Of a DNA stretch of 64,000 nt, positions 23,212-34,544 are shown in pieces (the stretch's first letter is position 1; every line of letters begins with the position of its first letter). The DNA is from Prosopocoilus inquinatus (taxonomy: Eukaryota > Arthropoda > Insecta > Coleoptera > Lucanidae), in NCBI GenBank assembly GCA_036172665.1, contig CM069870.1:64356212-64420211 (forward strand), written 5' to 3'. A program made the position numbers and the translations under genes. The notes beneath the pieces are model-generated. The model did no database searches. It was not told the DNA's origin and saw only the letters and a list, made by a program, of their open reading frames with translations.

Positions 23212-26200
23212 GTAGGTAAACCGACTGACTTTACTCCTCTGAATCATAGACGCTAATTACCAGACAAACAGAAAACAAAACAGGCAGTATTTTTTCCCTA
23301 TGGTGCATCCACGATAAAAGGGATAGATAACTAAGAGAGCAACTACACAATAATGGATGATGGAAGTGAGATGGCTGGGACGTATACTTGTCGGACGCGG
23401 GGACTACAAATTCAAGAGACGCCAAAGAAGAATTTAGAAAAGTGATGTTAGGGACTTACAATAGGGGAAAATAGAGACAAACAAGACCAAAGCAGGATTT
23501 ACGCCTTTTATCGAGTACAATAGGGGAAGATAAAGACAAATAACAGCAAAAAAGAATTTAGAACTCTGATGCTAGACCCACAATCGAGTAGAATACGGGA
23601 AGTTAGAAACAAACAACTCCAATTCCACTTCCCCTTCACAAGGTAGCGAGGTCTGAAGGTCTCCTTACAATTGAGTAGAATAGGAGAATTTAGAGACAAA
23701 GAACGCCATCTCCACTTTACTTCCCAAGGTCTAAGGCCTAAAAAAAGAAATTCGCAAAAAACTGAATCTTTGACTAATCATTGGTACACCGTCAAGTCCT
23801 CAAATGATTTTCTTGGCTGAAACCTTTACAAGATTTAATCTTTGTCGAAAACCCGTGTATGCGTAGACTTGAAATAGAAAGGAGCAAGATGAAGCTGAAA
23901 AGTTAAAGAAATAAGGACTGTGATAATATAGTTTCGAACGTTACATCAAACACACTCCATTATATTAATAAACGGTCGTTTGTCTCCCTCAATACTTTGA
24001 TCCCTACGAATTAATAAATATTTCGTATTACTTAACCTTCTCATCCTTCTTTGGACCTTCCTCTTGCCGATCATCTTCTTTTACTAACATCTTTACCTTT
24101 TTATTATTATATAAGTCTCATCCCTCTTAGCCGTTGCATTTGATCACTTTAATAATGTCTTCTTGCATCTACAGTTTCTCTTCTGGAGTTTTAATTTTGT
24201 GCTGGGTAAATGGTCTTCTCTTGATTTCAGCCAGCGTTTCAGTCTATTGAGAGCCGTTGCTATTGGCCATCTTGCTTTATTGCTGTTGCGTCTTTGTCGG
24301 ATGTTTCAGGCAACAAATGTCATTTGGAAAAAATCTGCAGCCGTTTCGTGGAATTGTAAGATATGAAGCTATGCTTGTTCGAACGGTGAATGTACAGTTT
24401 TAGGCAGATGAACATTTGTTGTTGTTTATCTGCAAGTGTTAACATCAATCATCAAAGATTGTGAGTAGTTCCAAAGCTCCTATAAATGTCAAATGAAAAG
24501 AAAAAAGAGAAACCGGGTTCGGCTAATGTACCAAAGTACCAAAGTCTCCTTTAGTAGTTGACTAAATCTGTTGGCAACGGACTTGATGCTTCATTCGACA
24601 AGTAAAGATGTGGATTCACTTCCGCTCCTGCGTATTGAGTTTTCTGCGATTCCGTGTGCTAAAAAATATGGAGGATTATTCTGGACGTCGTCTGATTTGT
24701 GTACCTAAGTGTTAATAAGAAAAATATTTAACCCATCATCTTGAACACTTTGGTAAAGTATGTTAAAATTTACTTCCTCAAGTGTTTTCTTCTCTGTTTG
24801 AATTCTAATCCTATTAATTGCAAAATTATACACATTTGTATTTCGTTTTTAAAGGGAGGACCTTATATTTTATGCTTCTTCCTTGTAAATGAAGAATATC
24901 TACAACAGAATTACCCTTAGACCTTCTAAATGTCCCCATTGTACCTCAATTATCTGTTCGCTTTATCTTCCTTTGTGTAAATATTTATTCGGAAATACCT
25001 TACTATAGGATGAAAATCATTATAATCCGGGATTAATAAAAAAAAAGTTTTTTTTTCTCTAATTTGCGAGTAGCTAGTTCGATGGCAGACCTTTTCCAAC
25101 CAAAGTACCTTTTACTAACAATACTCTGCTACGATTACGAAAGAAGAAAAGGAAGCAAAATATAATCATTGTCATTTGTTTAGTAGTGTTGAACTGATGT
25201 TGATGGCTTAGCTTATTATTACTTCTTACAGTTAAATAGAGTATTAAAAATTTGTAGAAATGTGGTTTGAAGGAACGTGATGAATTAGCAATTAGTTCAA
25301 AACCGGTTTGAAGGGTTGCTTCGAAGAAGTCGGTACGAAAGGGATGCTTACAGAAAGCCGATACGAAAACTAGGCTACAAAAATGTTGTCGCATAAGCCA
25401 AAACCATAACTGATTTAAAGATAAACTAAACTGAAAGCCTGTAGGAAAGAGAAATGCAACATTAATAACTCGAATCACAGAGCAAAAATCATAAAACATA
25501 CCTGTCAAAATCCTAAACGCAGTGGACAAGTTGGAATAACCTTTTGTTCCTCCAAGGCACATCATTAGTAGCTGCAGAGAATAGAACCTCCTCGAGGTTC
25601 CTCGTGAACAGGAAAATTGTGCGCCGTTTTCTGGATGTACACACCGCGAAAAATAGGTCTGAGCCCCCTTTAAAGTGTCTTGAGGATACCGAGACGACGA
25701 CTGAACACAACAAACATGCATCAGATTAATAAAACAAAACCGAGATGACATAAATCAGAACCAATAGAGTAAAATCTGATGTCAGTATGAACCAATGGCG
25801 ATAAATGTCAAGTGTGAAGGCAGTTTGTCACTACGCCAGAGTACCAAGCGAGCGAAAAGCTTTCGAAAGACAATATTTCAAAGTACTGCGTGTCGCCGGA
25901 TACGCTATTTTTGTTTAATCACTCGATATGCTATTCTGTGATGTTATGTTAACTGTTGATGCGATTGGAGTAATGATAAACATTGAATCGTGGTTGAATC
26001 GTATATTTCGAGAATTACTTGTAAATAAAATACGTAATGCGAGATGACTCTGAAAGAACACCTGCATTTATTCAATGATGCAGAGTTTAATTCCCACGAG
26101 ACTTCTTTTGATGATTTTTTTACTAATACAAAATCCTCAGTTAACAACTACTAACCGTTTAATTAACAAAATAACAAACAGTAGACTTTGCTTCAGTTTT

Positions 26201-26250
26201 TTCCAAAACAAATTTACAAAAAAAAATCAAGAAAATTAAAGTACTGATGT
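23212..26250. other. spacer with degenerate short repeats
   Basis: Between about 23440 and 23710 the phrase GAGTA-GAATA-GGGGAA, with AGAGACAAA, recurs four times irregularly. The rest is unremarkable, apart from the 225-codon minus-strand frame described separately. Confidence 0.4.
25074..25751 (-). other. unusually long open frame, unrecognised
   Basis: A 225-codon minus-strand frame runs from the ATG at 25751 to the stop at 25074, the longest in the window outside transposons. The first 85 residues are fairly ordinary, and the later part is rich in Phe, Leu and other hydrophobic residues, partly because the coding strand is T-rich. The sequence CAG|GTATGT at about 25506-25501 on the minus strand could be a splice donor, so the real content might be an exon in the upper half only. 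No domain or family is recognised. Chance openness is quite possible. Confidence 0.15.
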
Positions 26251-27228
26251 TTTGCACTTCATTCACGATTTCGTTCTCTTTTGTTTCCTGCCAGTTTCTC
26301 GACCTGCAAAAGTTTATGGCCAGAGAAACGATGTTTTTTCATTTATTATTTTTTTGTCTATCCGTTCTTCGTTTGCTTTTTTTCTGTTTTTCTCAGTTTT
26401 CTTCTTTTTAATCGAATTGGTTTTCGCATTTTAGTGGCCGACTTCTTTTTATAGTTATTTTGCTCTTTTAGGAGTTTGTCTTTATTTGCAAAATTTTGTC
26501 CATCTTAGGCCCGGTCTTTTCATCTCTCTCTTTAACTTTTATCGTTGATTTATTCCCATATTCATGTTATTATATTTCTTTTTATATATTTATTAAATTG
26601 TTTCCTCGAATTTTCTGGACTGGCGGACTAATGGTTTTTGTTTTGTTTTCTAATCGTTTTACATTTAGAAATTCATTTGTTTTTCGTTCAACTAAGGGCG
26701 GATGTTCCAGTCAAGGATTAACTTTAAACTTCACTTTTTTATTCTCACGTCCACAATTATTAAGGCAATTGTTTTTATGGGAATAAACCAAAGCTTAAAG
26801 TTAATCCGCGACTGAAATATCGGCCCTTAGTCATGAATTTTCTTTTATTTCTTTTTCTGTTTTTTATGCTTTCATGCAATGACTTGTCGAATTGATTTTT
26901 CGCATTTTATTGGCGCTTCTTCGTAGTTCATTGTTTTTCAATTGTTTTGTGTTCATCACAGTTGTTATTGTTTGTTTTATACACTGCATTTCGTGGTTCG
27001 TTTTTTTATAGTTTGGTTTTATTTCCTACGAACTTTCTGTTTCCGGAAAATTGTTGCTCTATCGTTCGGCTTGCTGTTGTCGATCTTTTGTTTTCATTTC
27101 TCTTTTGTTTCTGATTTTTTAGCAAGTTTTTCTTTTAATTATGATTTTTGATATTCAAATTCACCGATTTTTGTTTTTGTTTTTTCTGTTTTTATTCCTT
27201 TGATATTATTTTCTGTTGTTTATTATTA
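26250..27228. repeat. T-rich strand-asymmetric domain 1
   Basis: Almost 1 kb in which the plus strand is dominated by T with interspersed GTTTTT, TTTCTT and CGTTC words. The word TCTTCGTAGTTC is shared with 62110-63050, as are related forms of TGTTCATC. The foldback at 26696-26826 lies inside. Frames in this domain encode Phe-rich strings and are composition artefacts. Confidence 0.55.
26696..26826. mobile_element. foldback MITE (family F-like), copy 2
   Basis: The ends GGGCGGATGTTCCAGTC and, complementary, GACTGAAATATCGGCCC are imperfect inverted repeats. Further in, GGATTAACTTTAAACTT mirrors AAGCTTAAAGTTAATCC. The flanks are TAA on the left and TTA on the right, so a clean duplication is not preserved. 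Confidence 0.7.
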
Positions 27229-27376
27229 CTAGAGAACAGAATCTCATAGAAGTGACAGGTGGAAGGGAGCCGTGGGAGTTGGGGATCACGCGCTTTCGCT
27301 TTCAGCCTTGATGATTTGAATGCTCAGTCTTTAATTCATCGCAGTAGAAAACGTAATTAACATTTGGCAAGATATA

Positions 27377-27580
27377 GAGCGGACTATTCGCTTAATACTT
27401 CTTTCTTGATTTCTTTCTTATTTTTTATTTATTATCCGTATTGTTTTTATTTTGGACGTTAACGTTACTTAGAATACTGTATTAATACATAATATAATTA
27501 GACTGTTATTCTAAATGAAAACAATGCTATTATAATCAAAAATAAACTCGAGAAAGAAGTATTAAGTGAATAGTCGGCCC
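27377..27580. repeat. inner inverted repeat 1
   Basis: GCGGACTATTCGCTTAATAC at the left mirrors GTATTAAGTGAATAGTCGGC at the right, each next to TA. A pair of GAAAGAA-type blocks is mirrored just inside. Confidence 0.78.
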
Positions 27581-27583
27581 TAG

Positions 27584-27831
27584 GGTCCCTAGATGTGATT
27601 GATATTTAACATGCCGAACAGGGTTCGGCAGCACAAGGTCAAAACCGCCATTTTGCCAAGCTACGAATCGTTTACGGCATAGCAGTACTATGTTTTATTC
27701 TTTCTAATCCATGGGAAAAAAATCATGTCAAGTTAGTTTATCCAACTATAAAATCTGACATTACTAACGAAATAACGTTGTACTGCCGAACCCTGATCGA
27801 CATGTTAAATGTCAATCACATCCAGGGACAC
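27584..27831. repeat. inner inverted repeat 2
   Basis: GTCCCTAGATGTGATTGATA at the left mirrors GTCAATCACATCCAGGGAC at the right. GAACAGGGTTCGGCAG mirrors CTGCCGAACCCTG further in. Confidence 0.8.
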
Positions 27832-28507
27832 TAGTCGGCCCTATACCTTTCCAAATGTTAATTACGCTTCCTACTATCTACAATGAATCGGAGGCTGAGC
27901 ATTCAAATCAAGGCAGAACGCGAAAGCGCGTGATCGCCAGCTCCTACGGCTCTTTTCCTGCTGTCTCCTGTACGAGTTTCCGTTCACTAATTATTACAGA
28001 AAATTTTCATTTTTCTTTTATTTCTTGCTCCTGATAGTTTGACGTTATTAGGCTGCTTTTTGTAGTACGTTTGGCTAAATTTTTCCAAAAAAAGTCTAAC
28101 AACTCTGTGCCAATTAGGTCTCCAACGGGTGTACTTCAGTTTTTCTCGAAAACAAATTTGCAGCTGATGCTTTCTTTCAAAACATTTCAACATAAATATC
28201 AACTCGTGTAAGTGGTACAATTAAAAAAAAAAACTCATTTTCGTTTTGCCTCACTAAAAAAAAATTACATCGCCTCACAATTTGTCTTTTGATTGACTTG
28301 GTTTCCAGAGTGGAATTGCTTTAATTTCTTTCTTCTGTTGATGTTTTGCCTTTGTAAAATACCAAATTTGGAAACAGAAAAGAGTAAATTTCTCGTCGTG
28401 ATTACGATGTCTTGGGATGGTTTTTGAATAAGTAATTCCAGGTGGCTTCTCCTGGCTCGATCAAACCAAAGTTCTTCAAATTTATTGGAGACTGTGGTTT
28501 GGGAAAA

Positions 28508-29155
28508 TTTTTTTATTATTGATTACTTTAAAAAACTTTTTGCGCCAATAGTTTGTGCATGTTCGATAACCAAATATAAGTAGGACAATGTTGGTGAGCA
28601 ACTAAATGTTGCTCACCAACATTGTTGCTAAAAATAGGACTTATTTAAGATACGAAAATTAAAAAATTGTTGTAATTTGGAACCGCTGAGCATACTAGAC
28701 TAAATTTTAGTAGGATTCAATAGTTATTTAGAAAATGTGTGTCTTGATTGCTAGACATAATTTCTTACGGTTTAGTATTTCGAAAAAACGAAGATTTTTG
28801 ATATTTCTAGTTTTGCTCAAGATGTGAAGAAGTAAATGGGCATTTGGTAATTACCTCTTACGAATTGTTTCATTTATATCCATAAGCAGTAAGCAGTATT
28901 TAAACCAATTAAATTTGCTCTTGGGTTTTTAACTGTTGCGTGCTCAAGAAAATTTGAAACGATTTTTCACGTTTCTGGTGCAAGGCTTTTTTTACTTAAA
29001 ATTTTGTGTAATTACTTTTGGTTTGTTGATTACGCAAATCTTCTAAACCTAACTTAGACTAAGCAGACCGAAAATTGCAAGAATTGCATCTACTTTTTGG
29101 TTTGGACCCGTTTAAATCCGTACTTATAAAATCGACATTGGTACAAATAGTAAAT
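28508..29155. repeat. left arm of a ~1.3-kb palindrome
   Basis: This arm is complementary along its length to 29160-29447 plus 31871-32225. Landmarks from the outside in are TGCATGTTCGATAACCAAAT, ACTAGACTAAATTTTAG, TGCTCAAGATGTGAAG, TCAAGAAAATTTGAAACGAT and CAAGAATTGCATCTACTTTT. It carries an extra local hairpin at 28585-28625 that the other arm lacks. No coding sequence is seen. Confidence 0.88.
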
Positions 29156-29159
29156 ACGA

Positions 29160-29447
29160 TTTCATGGCTACCATGAAAAATATGGATTTTATAAGTACTG
29201 ATATTAAACGGGTCCAAACCGAAAAGTAGATGCAATTCTTGCAATTTTCGGTCTGCTTAGACTAAATTTGGACTATAAGAGAAACGTATTACGAAGAAAT
29301 CAAAAACATTAACACGAAATCGTATGTAAAAATGGCTTGCACCGGAAACATGAAAAATTGTTTCAAATTTTCTTGTGCATGCAACAATTCGGAATCCAAG
29401 AGGAAAATTCATTCTATTAAATATTTTTTATGAATATCAATGAAACA
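29160..29447. repeat. right arm of the palindrome, inner part
   Basis: Complement of 28866-29155. It contains AAAAGTAGATGCAATTCTTG and, further out, GAAAATTGTTTCAAATTTTC. It ends where the LINE begins, at about 29447. The exact junction is uncertain by some ten bases. Confidence 0.85.
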
Positions 29448-29458
29448 GCCAAAGCAGT

Positions 29459-31686
29459 TTGGACTACATCATAACAAATGCAAATGTTTTGAACCACAAA
29501 GTCGTCGAACCTAACATTGCTACTGTATATACGGAATCAAATAGATCTCAACCAGATCAAAACCATCAGTTTTGTTTTACACAAAATCTTAGTGAAGGAA
29601 ATATAAATAAATTTATGAAATATCTTTCAAATTTAAGTTTGATAGGTAAAACTTCCAATGTAAATCTATTTTTTTATCAATTTTGGTCTGAATTTAAATA
29701 TTATTATGAATTATGCTTTTCAACCAAAAGAAAATTCAATACCATGCACAGCAATAAAGTGCCCTGGTATGACAACGACTTAAAAAACTTAAAAGAAAAT
29801 TTAAAACAACTAAACTGGTTAAGAAAACTTATCCCAGACGTCAATATAGAATCCAACTATAAAATTCAAAGAAAGAAATACCGCAACCAAATAAATTTAA
29901 AAAAGAAAACACTTTTTTCCAATAAAATTAATAATGCCAAAAATAAAAATAAGACTCTATGGGAGATTGTGAAATCACAGACTAATCAATCCGCCAAATT
30001 ACCATTAAATATTACCCTCGAACAAAATAATATTAAATATACTACAGAAGTAGCAAACTTATTTGGTGAATATTTCGCTAAACAAATACCTACAAAAATT
30101 AACGATCACTTTAAAAATAATACTAACAATAATTTTACATCTTCTTATAGTAATTCAACTATGTTTTTCATGCCTACATCTGAAACTGAAATAAATAGAT
30201 TAATATTAAACTTAAAAAACACAATCGGGCCTGACGACACATCAGTTCATGTACTAAAAAAATGCAGTTCATACATTTCTCCCACGTTAAGTGAAATAAT
30301 TAACTTATCTTTTTCATCAGGTCAATTTCCGAATTTGTTGAAGCACTCAACAGTAATTCCCATTCACAAGAAACGTAATCCAACTGACATCGAAAACTAC
30401 AGACCTATATCTTTATTAAATTCATTCTCTAAAATTATAGAAAAAGCAGCGTATAACAGAATAACAGATTAATTAAACAAATACAACATACTATCTCCTA
30501 ACCAATACGGTTTTCGCGTAGGTTATTCTACAGAAACTGCTGCCATTGATTTTGTTCAATCCGTACAAAACGCTCTTAATTCTAGGCTTAAAGTGGCTGG
30601 TATCTTCTATGATTTAACGAAAGCCTTTGACAGTCTAAATCTTAACCTAATACTACATAAACTAAATAACTTAGGACTTAGAGGTACAGCTGGAAAATGG
30701 CTTGAATCATATTTATCCAAACGTCAACTCTCTGTAAAAATTAATGAACATTACTCAAATAGCTTCGATCTTCTTATGGGCGTACCCCAACGAAGTGTTC
30801 TAGGTCCCTTAATCTTCTTACTATTTATTAATGATCTACCTAATCATATTACTGAAGGTCAGGTATATATGTTTGCAGATGACACTACGATTTTGGTTAT
30901 AGCATCAAATCATTGTATTTTGGAAGAAAAATTAAATATTGTCACTAATCAATTTAACGAATGGTGTACCAAGAATAGACTGATCATTAACTATGAAGAA
31001 ACAGTCTGCATCGATTTCTATTACAAAATGACGAACAGTACCAATAAATTTAGTTATAAAAAAATTGAAATGAAACAATACACCAGATTCTTAGGACTCA
31101 TAATTGACAAACACTTATCTTGGGCCAATCATATTGACGACATAGCTTCGAAGTTGAATAGAAGTTATTATTTGATCTTAAACCTAAAAAACATTGTTGT
31201 AACTAAAGATCTTCTAAACATTTATTTCAGCACAGTCTATCCCTACATTAATTACATAATTTGTGTTTGGGGCCAAGCTGTCGATCTAAATAGAATATTT
31301 ATAATTCAAAAAATAATTATTAGACTTAATAGATATTTAATCTCTCTCCACGCTCGTCCTGTAAAGAAACTTTTAAAGAAGAAAATATCTTAACTGTCCC
31401 TTCAATATACCTGTACAAATTACTTACGTATGTACACGTACATTCCAATCAATTCAATAAGGCCGAAAATATCCATGCACACAACACTCGTTATAAAGAA
31501 TGTCTACGTCCTGAGCATCCGAATACATCTCAATATCAAAAATCACCGTCATATGCAGGAATTTATTGTTATAATAAACTTTCTAAGGATCTGGGAAAAT
31601 CGAGAACACCGACCTTGTTTAAATCTAAATTAAAAAAATACCTAATAAACAGTTGTCTTTATAATACAAAAGAATTCTGCCAATAA
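29459..31686 (+). pseudogene. LINE reverse transcriptase, with one stop and one frameshift
   Basis: The frame opens at LDYIITNANVLN, the last strand of an APE-type endonuclease, so the protein is truncated at its start. RT landmarks follow: YRPISLLNSFSKIIEK near 30400-30447, FYDLTKAFDSLN (first catalytic Asp) near 30605-30640, GVPQRSVLGPLIF near 30779-30817, and FADD with the catalytic Asp pair at 30878-30883. GVPQRS has Arg where the family nearly always has Gly. A TAA at 30470-30472 interrupts the frame once, and the same frame continues to 31393. A one-base shift near 31365-31380 then moves the usual C-terminal tail (SPSYAG, then YNKL) into another frame, 31381-31686. The element copies RNA into DNA at a nicked target, but this copy is dead. 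Confidence 0.92.
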
Positions 31687-31844
31687 TATTTTAATATGTT
31701 TATTTTACATGTTCTTTGTTTGCATGTTATGTAATGACGACATAGTTAATACTATGAATTGTGATATATTGTGATATCTTTTATATTTTTATATTTTGTC
31801 TGACAAAGACACCCATGAAATGGAATGGAAAAAGTTCTAATAAA

Positions 31845-31870
31845 TTATTATTATTATTATTATTATTATA
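31845..31870. repeat. (TTA)n LINE tail
   Basis: About eight TTA repeats follow the AATAAA-like sequence of the LINE 3' UTR and mark its insertion end. Confidence 0.9.
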
Positions 31871-32225
31871 TGCTAACCACTCCTAAGAGTTAAGTGCCAA
31901 ATGATCATTGACTGCTTCACATCTTGAGTAAAACTGAGAATATCGAAATCTTCCTTTTTTCAAAATACTAGACCGGAAGGAAATTTTGTCTGGCAATCAA
32001 GACACATATTTTGTAAATAACTATTGAATCCTGCTAAAATTTAGTCTAGTATGCCCAGCAGTTCCAAATTACAAGAATTTTTTAATTTTCGTATCTTAAA
32101 TAAGTCCTATTTTTAGCGCAACACTAAAAGTTGCTCACCAACATTGTCCTACTTATATTTGGTTATCGAACATGCACAAACTATTGGTGCAAAAAGTTTT
32201 TTTTTTTTTAGTAAATAATAAAAAG
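31871..32225. repeat. right arm of the palindrome, outer part
   Basis: Complement of about 28508-28865. It contains CTTCACATCTTGAGTAAAAC, AAATTTAGTCTAGTATGC and ATTTGGTTATCGAACATGCA. It begins immediately after the LINE tail. Confidence 0.87.
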
Positions 32226-32235
32226 AAGTCATCTA

Positions 32236-32270
32236 CTGAAGATGGTAGCATATCTGTCGAAATACGTATA
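32236..32270 (+). other. CTGAAGATGG...CGAAATACGTA hairpin motif, copy 1
   Basis: GATGG and CTGTC can pair across the loop TAGCATAT, and CGAAATACGTATA follows. A second version lies at 32424-32460, with paired bases changed so that the stem is kept. Such motifs occur near the ends of Penelope-like and other retroelements. The function here is unknown. Confidence 0.4.
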
Positions 32271-32292
32271 CAGTGACCGCCAAAATGTTCGC

Positions 32293-32375
32293 ACCATATC
32301 GAAATTTTTTTTATTATTGATTTAAAAAAAAAACTTTTTGCACCAGTAATTTGTATATGTTCGATAACCAAATAT
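32293..32375 (+). repeat. direct copy of the palindrome's outer end
   Basis: AACTTTTTGCACCAGTAATT, then GTTCGATAACCAAATATAAG, repeats 28505-28583 in the same orientation, while the right arm carries it inverted at about 32148-32205. The terminal segment is therefore present three times. Confidence 0.8.
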
Positions 32376-32423
32376 AAGTAGTAGATCTCCGGTGCAGGAG
32401 AAGAAGAAGATAAGTCTTCTCTT

Positions 32424-32460
32424 CTGAAGATGGCAGCATAGCTATCGAAATACGTGTATA
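32424..32460 (+). other. CTGAAGATGG...CGAAATACGTG hairpin motif, copy 2
   Basis: GATGGC and GCTATC form a 6-bp stem (one G-T pair) around AGCATA, followed by CGAAATACGTGTATA. It resembles copy 1 at 32236-32270. Confidence 0.4.
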
Positions 32461-32756
32461 GTACTAAAAAAACCTTTTGTGGTTAGGAGATTCGATCTAA
32501 TTTTTATTAAACCAAAGTTCTTCTAAAAAATTAAGTAAATTTTTTGTCGTGATTACGATTTCTTGGTTTTGAAAGAGGTAATTTCAGATGGCGTCTCCTC
32601 TCTCGATCAAACAAGAGTTCTTCTTAAGTTGCAGCTTTTGCTTTTACTGGGAAAAAAAAGCGTTCCTCGTCGTACAGAACGAAACGCATTTGCATTGAAT
32701 CGTCTCCATACTTATTAATAACGAAGGCAATAGTAATTTCTGCTAATTAAAGAGAA

Positions 32757-33122
32757 ACTAACTGGCGTGGAAGGGAAATTTGAGCTGATATGCACGTTCG
32801 GAGCCCCACCAGCGTCGTGCAGATGCGAAACTCAGACAGTTTGTGTTTACCTGTGTGTCGGATCAGGTGTGCGTGCGATCGAAAAAAAAATTCCAGAGTA
32901 TTCTCGTCGTGGTGTTTGTGCTACCTGTTGTCCGTCCCTCAATGGAAGTGTGTGCGGCGGTCATTGCATCACGAGGACCATTGTAGATGTGCTTTCTAAA
33001 CCCGTGGACAAAGCTGGCCTCTGGCGTTGTGTTACGTTAAAGGGGAATGTACGCAAGCACAACAAAAAAATTGCAGCACGAAATGCCAAATCGTTGATTT
33101 GCATTATTTGCATTGGGTATTG
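32757..33122 (+). other. GC-richer block with an unrecognised 118-codon frame
   Basis: The frame at 32767-33123 is Cys-rich in places, and two further frames overlap it. CpG content is higher than nearby. No signal peptide, domain or family is recognised. It could be an exon, a promoter region or chance. Confidence 0.15.
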
Positions 33123-34540
33123 AAATTGGTATTATGCAACTATTATGTCTCCTTCTGTTTCCCTTCTGACGTACTTTTGATTTGAAGGTCTAAAAACTAG
33201 ATTATTTCTTGGATCGGTATTAAGTGTTAATGTAAATATTTGATTTTACTATGACTACTTACTTGTATTGTTCGTGTAAAAAAGTCGACACTATCTATAC
33301 AAATTATACATACATACCTACCTAGTAAAGTGAAAAAGCAATTTACTCCAGTCATTACCAACCACAAATGCCTACCTTGCGAAGGAAATCATTTAAAATC
33401 GAAACGGTCGCAGATCAAATTTCTATTTGATGTATCGAGGACAGAACAGGCGAGGTGTTATTTTAATTAACTCGGAGTTAATTGCTTGAGATCACCCATC
33501 AAAGTTCTCCATGGGAGAGAAAATTTCCAGAAGAAAGTACAGTAGAAAATCGATAGTATTATTACTCGTTTCAAAAATTAGTAACGCGCGGAAATTGTTG
33601 GCATTACAAAATTATTGGAGCTGAACCGATTTAATCTATTGTTGGGAAAAATGTGATGTGCAGAGAATTGAAATCTGTTTAATGTCACAGTACAATTTTA
33701 AATATTTTGTTCGTTTTACCTGAGTAGCTGCAGCAAAAATGTTATTTTTTTGTTGACGTAAAGAAACAGTCAAAATTTCAGTCAATTTTTGGAAGACGAA
33801 AGATGACAAGGTAAAGGGCGGGATCTAGGGTTTTTGGAGCCCTTTTATAATGTCAATTTAAGTCGCTATTATTGCTCACTTTATTTATGGAAATGACACA
33901 CGGTTACATTAGCAAGCAAGTGGAGTAGTAATATTTTTCGATCTAGTCTGAAAAACAACTGAACATCGCGTTTACGACATAAGGATATGGAACAGTCTGT
34001 ACATTATTTTACGAATTGGTAAAGAATAAATAATTATTAAAAAAAAAATCTTGTCATTCTATCGTAAATTAATAAATAAAGAATAATTTTGGTTCTTTAC
34101 AAATTCGTCGAGAGGGTTTGGAATGGAAACAATCAAAAACAATAAAAGAAATCATTTTTGGTTATCAAGATTGAAATTACAAAAAAATAAAACTCCCAAA
34201 GAAAATAATAGAAACAAACAATGACGACCGGAATAAAAAAAATTGAAACACATTTGTGGTTATGTAAAGTTACCAAAGTAAGACTTTAGAAACTTCAGAA
34301 AAAGACAGGTTTGCATATTCTAAATATTGTAAAACTTCATACTCTAGATATTTTGGGGGTACTTTACTTCTCCGCAATCAGCTGAACTTCATCAAGTGAA
34401 GAAAGAAATGAATTTAAGTTTTACGCACTCACTGTACACGAATGCATCAAAAAAAACAAATGACAGTTTTTTCATCGATTTTCTTTTGTTACCTTTGTTC
34501 CAATAATTAATGATGCCGTTTTCTTTTTATTGAATCGATT
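33123..34540. other. spacer, nothing recognised
   Basis: Single-copy-looking AT-rich DNA with no terminal or tandem repeats seen. Confidence 0.4.
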
Positions 34541-34544
34541 TTTC

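Larger units (their letters stand above)
27232..27987. mobile_element. large TA-flanked foldback element with nested palindromes
   Basis: Outer arms of about 145-155 bp face each other. The left starts GAGAACAGAATCTCATAG and the right ends GAGTTTCCGTTCAC. TA flanks the element at 27230-27231 and 27988-27989. GATCACGCGCTTTCGC and its complement are well conserved in the arms. Two further inverted repeats, 27377-27580 and 27584-27831, sit side by side in the loop. No coding sequence is present. Confidence 0.82.
29448..31870 (+). mobile_element. 5'-truncated LINE (CR1/Jockey-like group)
   Basis: A non-LTR retrotransposon that retains the end of the endonuclease domain, the reverse transcriptase and the C-terminal tail. 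It ends in a short AT-rich 3' UTR with a (TTA)n tail at about 31845-31870. The 5' end is truncated inside the endonuclease domain, as usual for target-primed insertions. Palindrome-arm sequence resumes directly after the tail at 31871, so the LINE inserted into a pre-existing palindrome. A clear target duplication was not identified. A microsatellite tail and this domain order suit CR1, L2 or Jockey relatives, and the clade is not settled. Confidence 0.9.

Noticed and set aside
32236..32460. Canonical hammerhead ribozyme (CTGAAGA ... GAAA)
   Set aside because: The core words are present, but the best hairpin uses the GA of CTGAAGA in pairing and a proper stem II next to the core is lacking. 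Stems I and III were not convincing.
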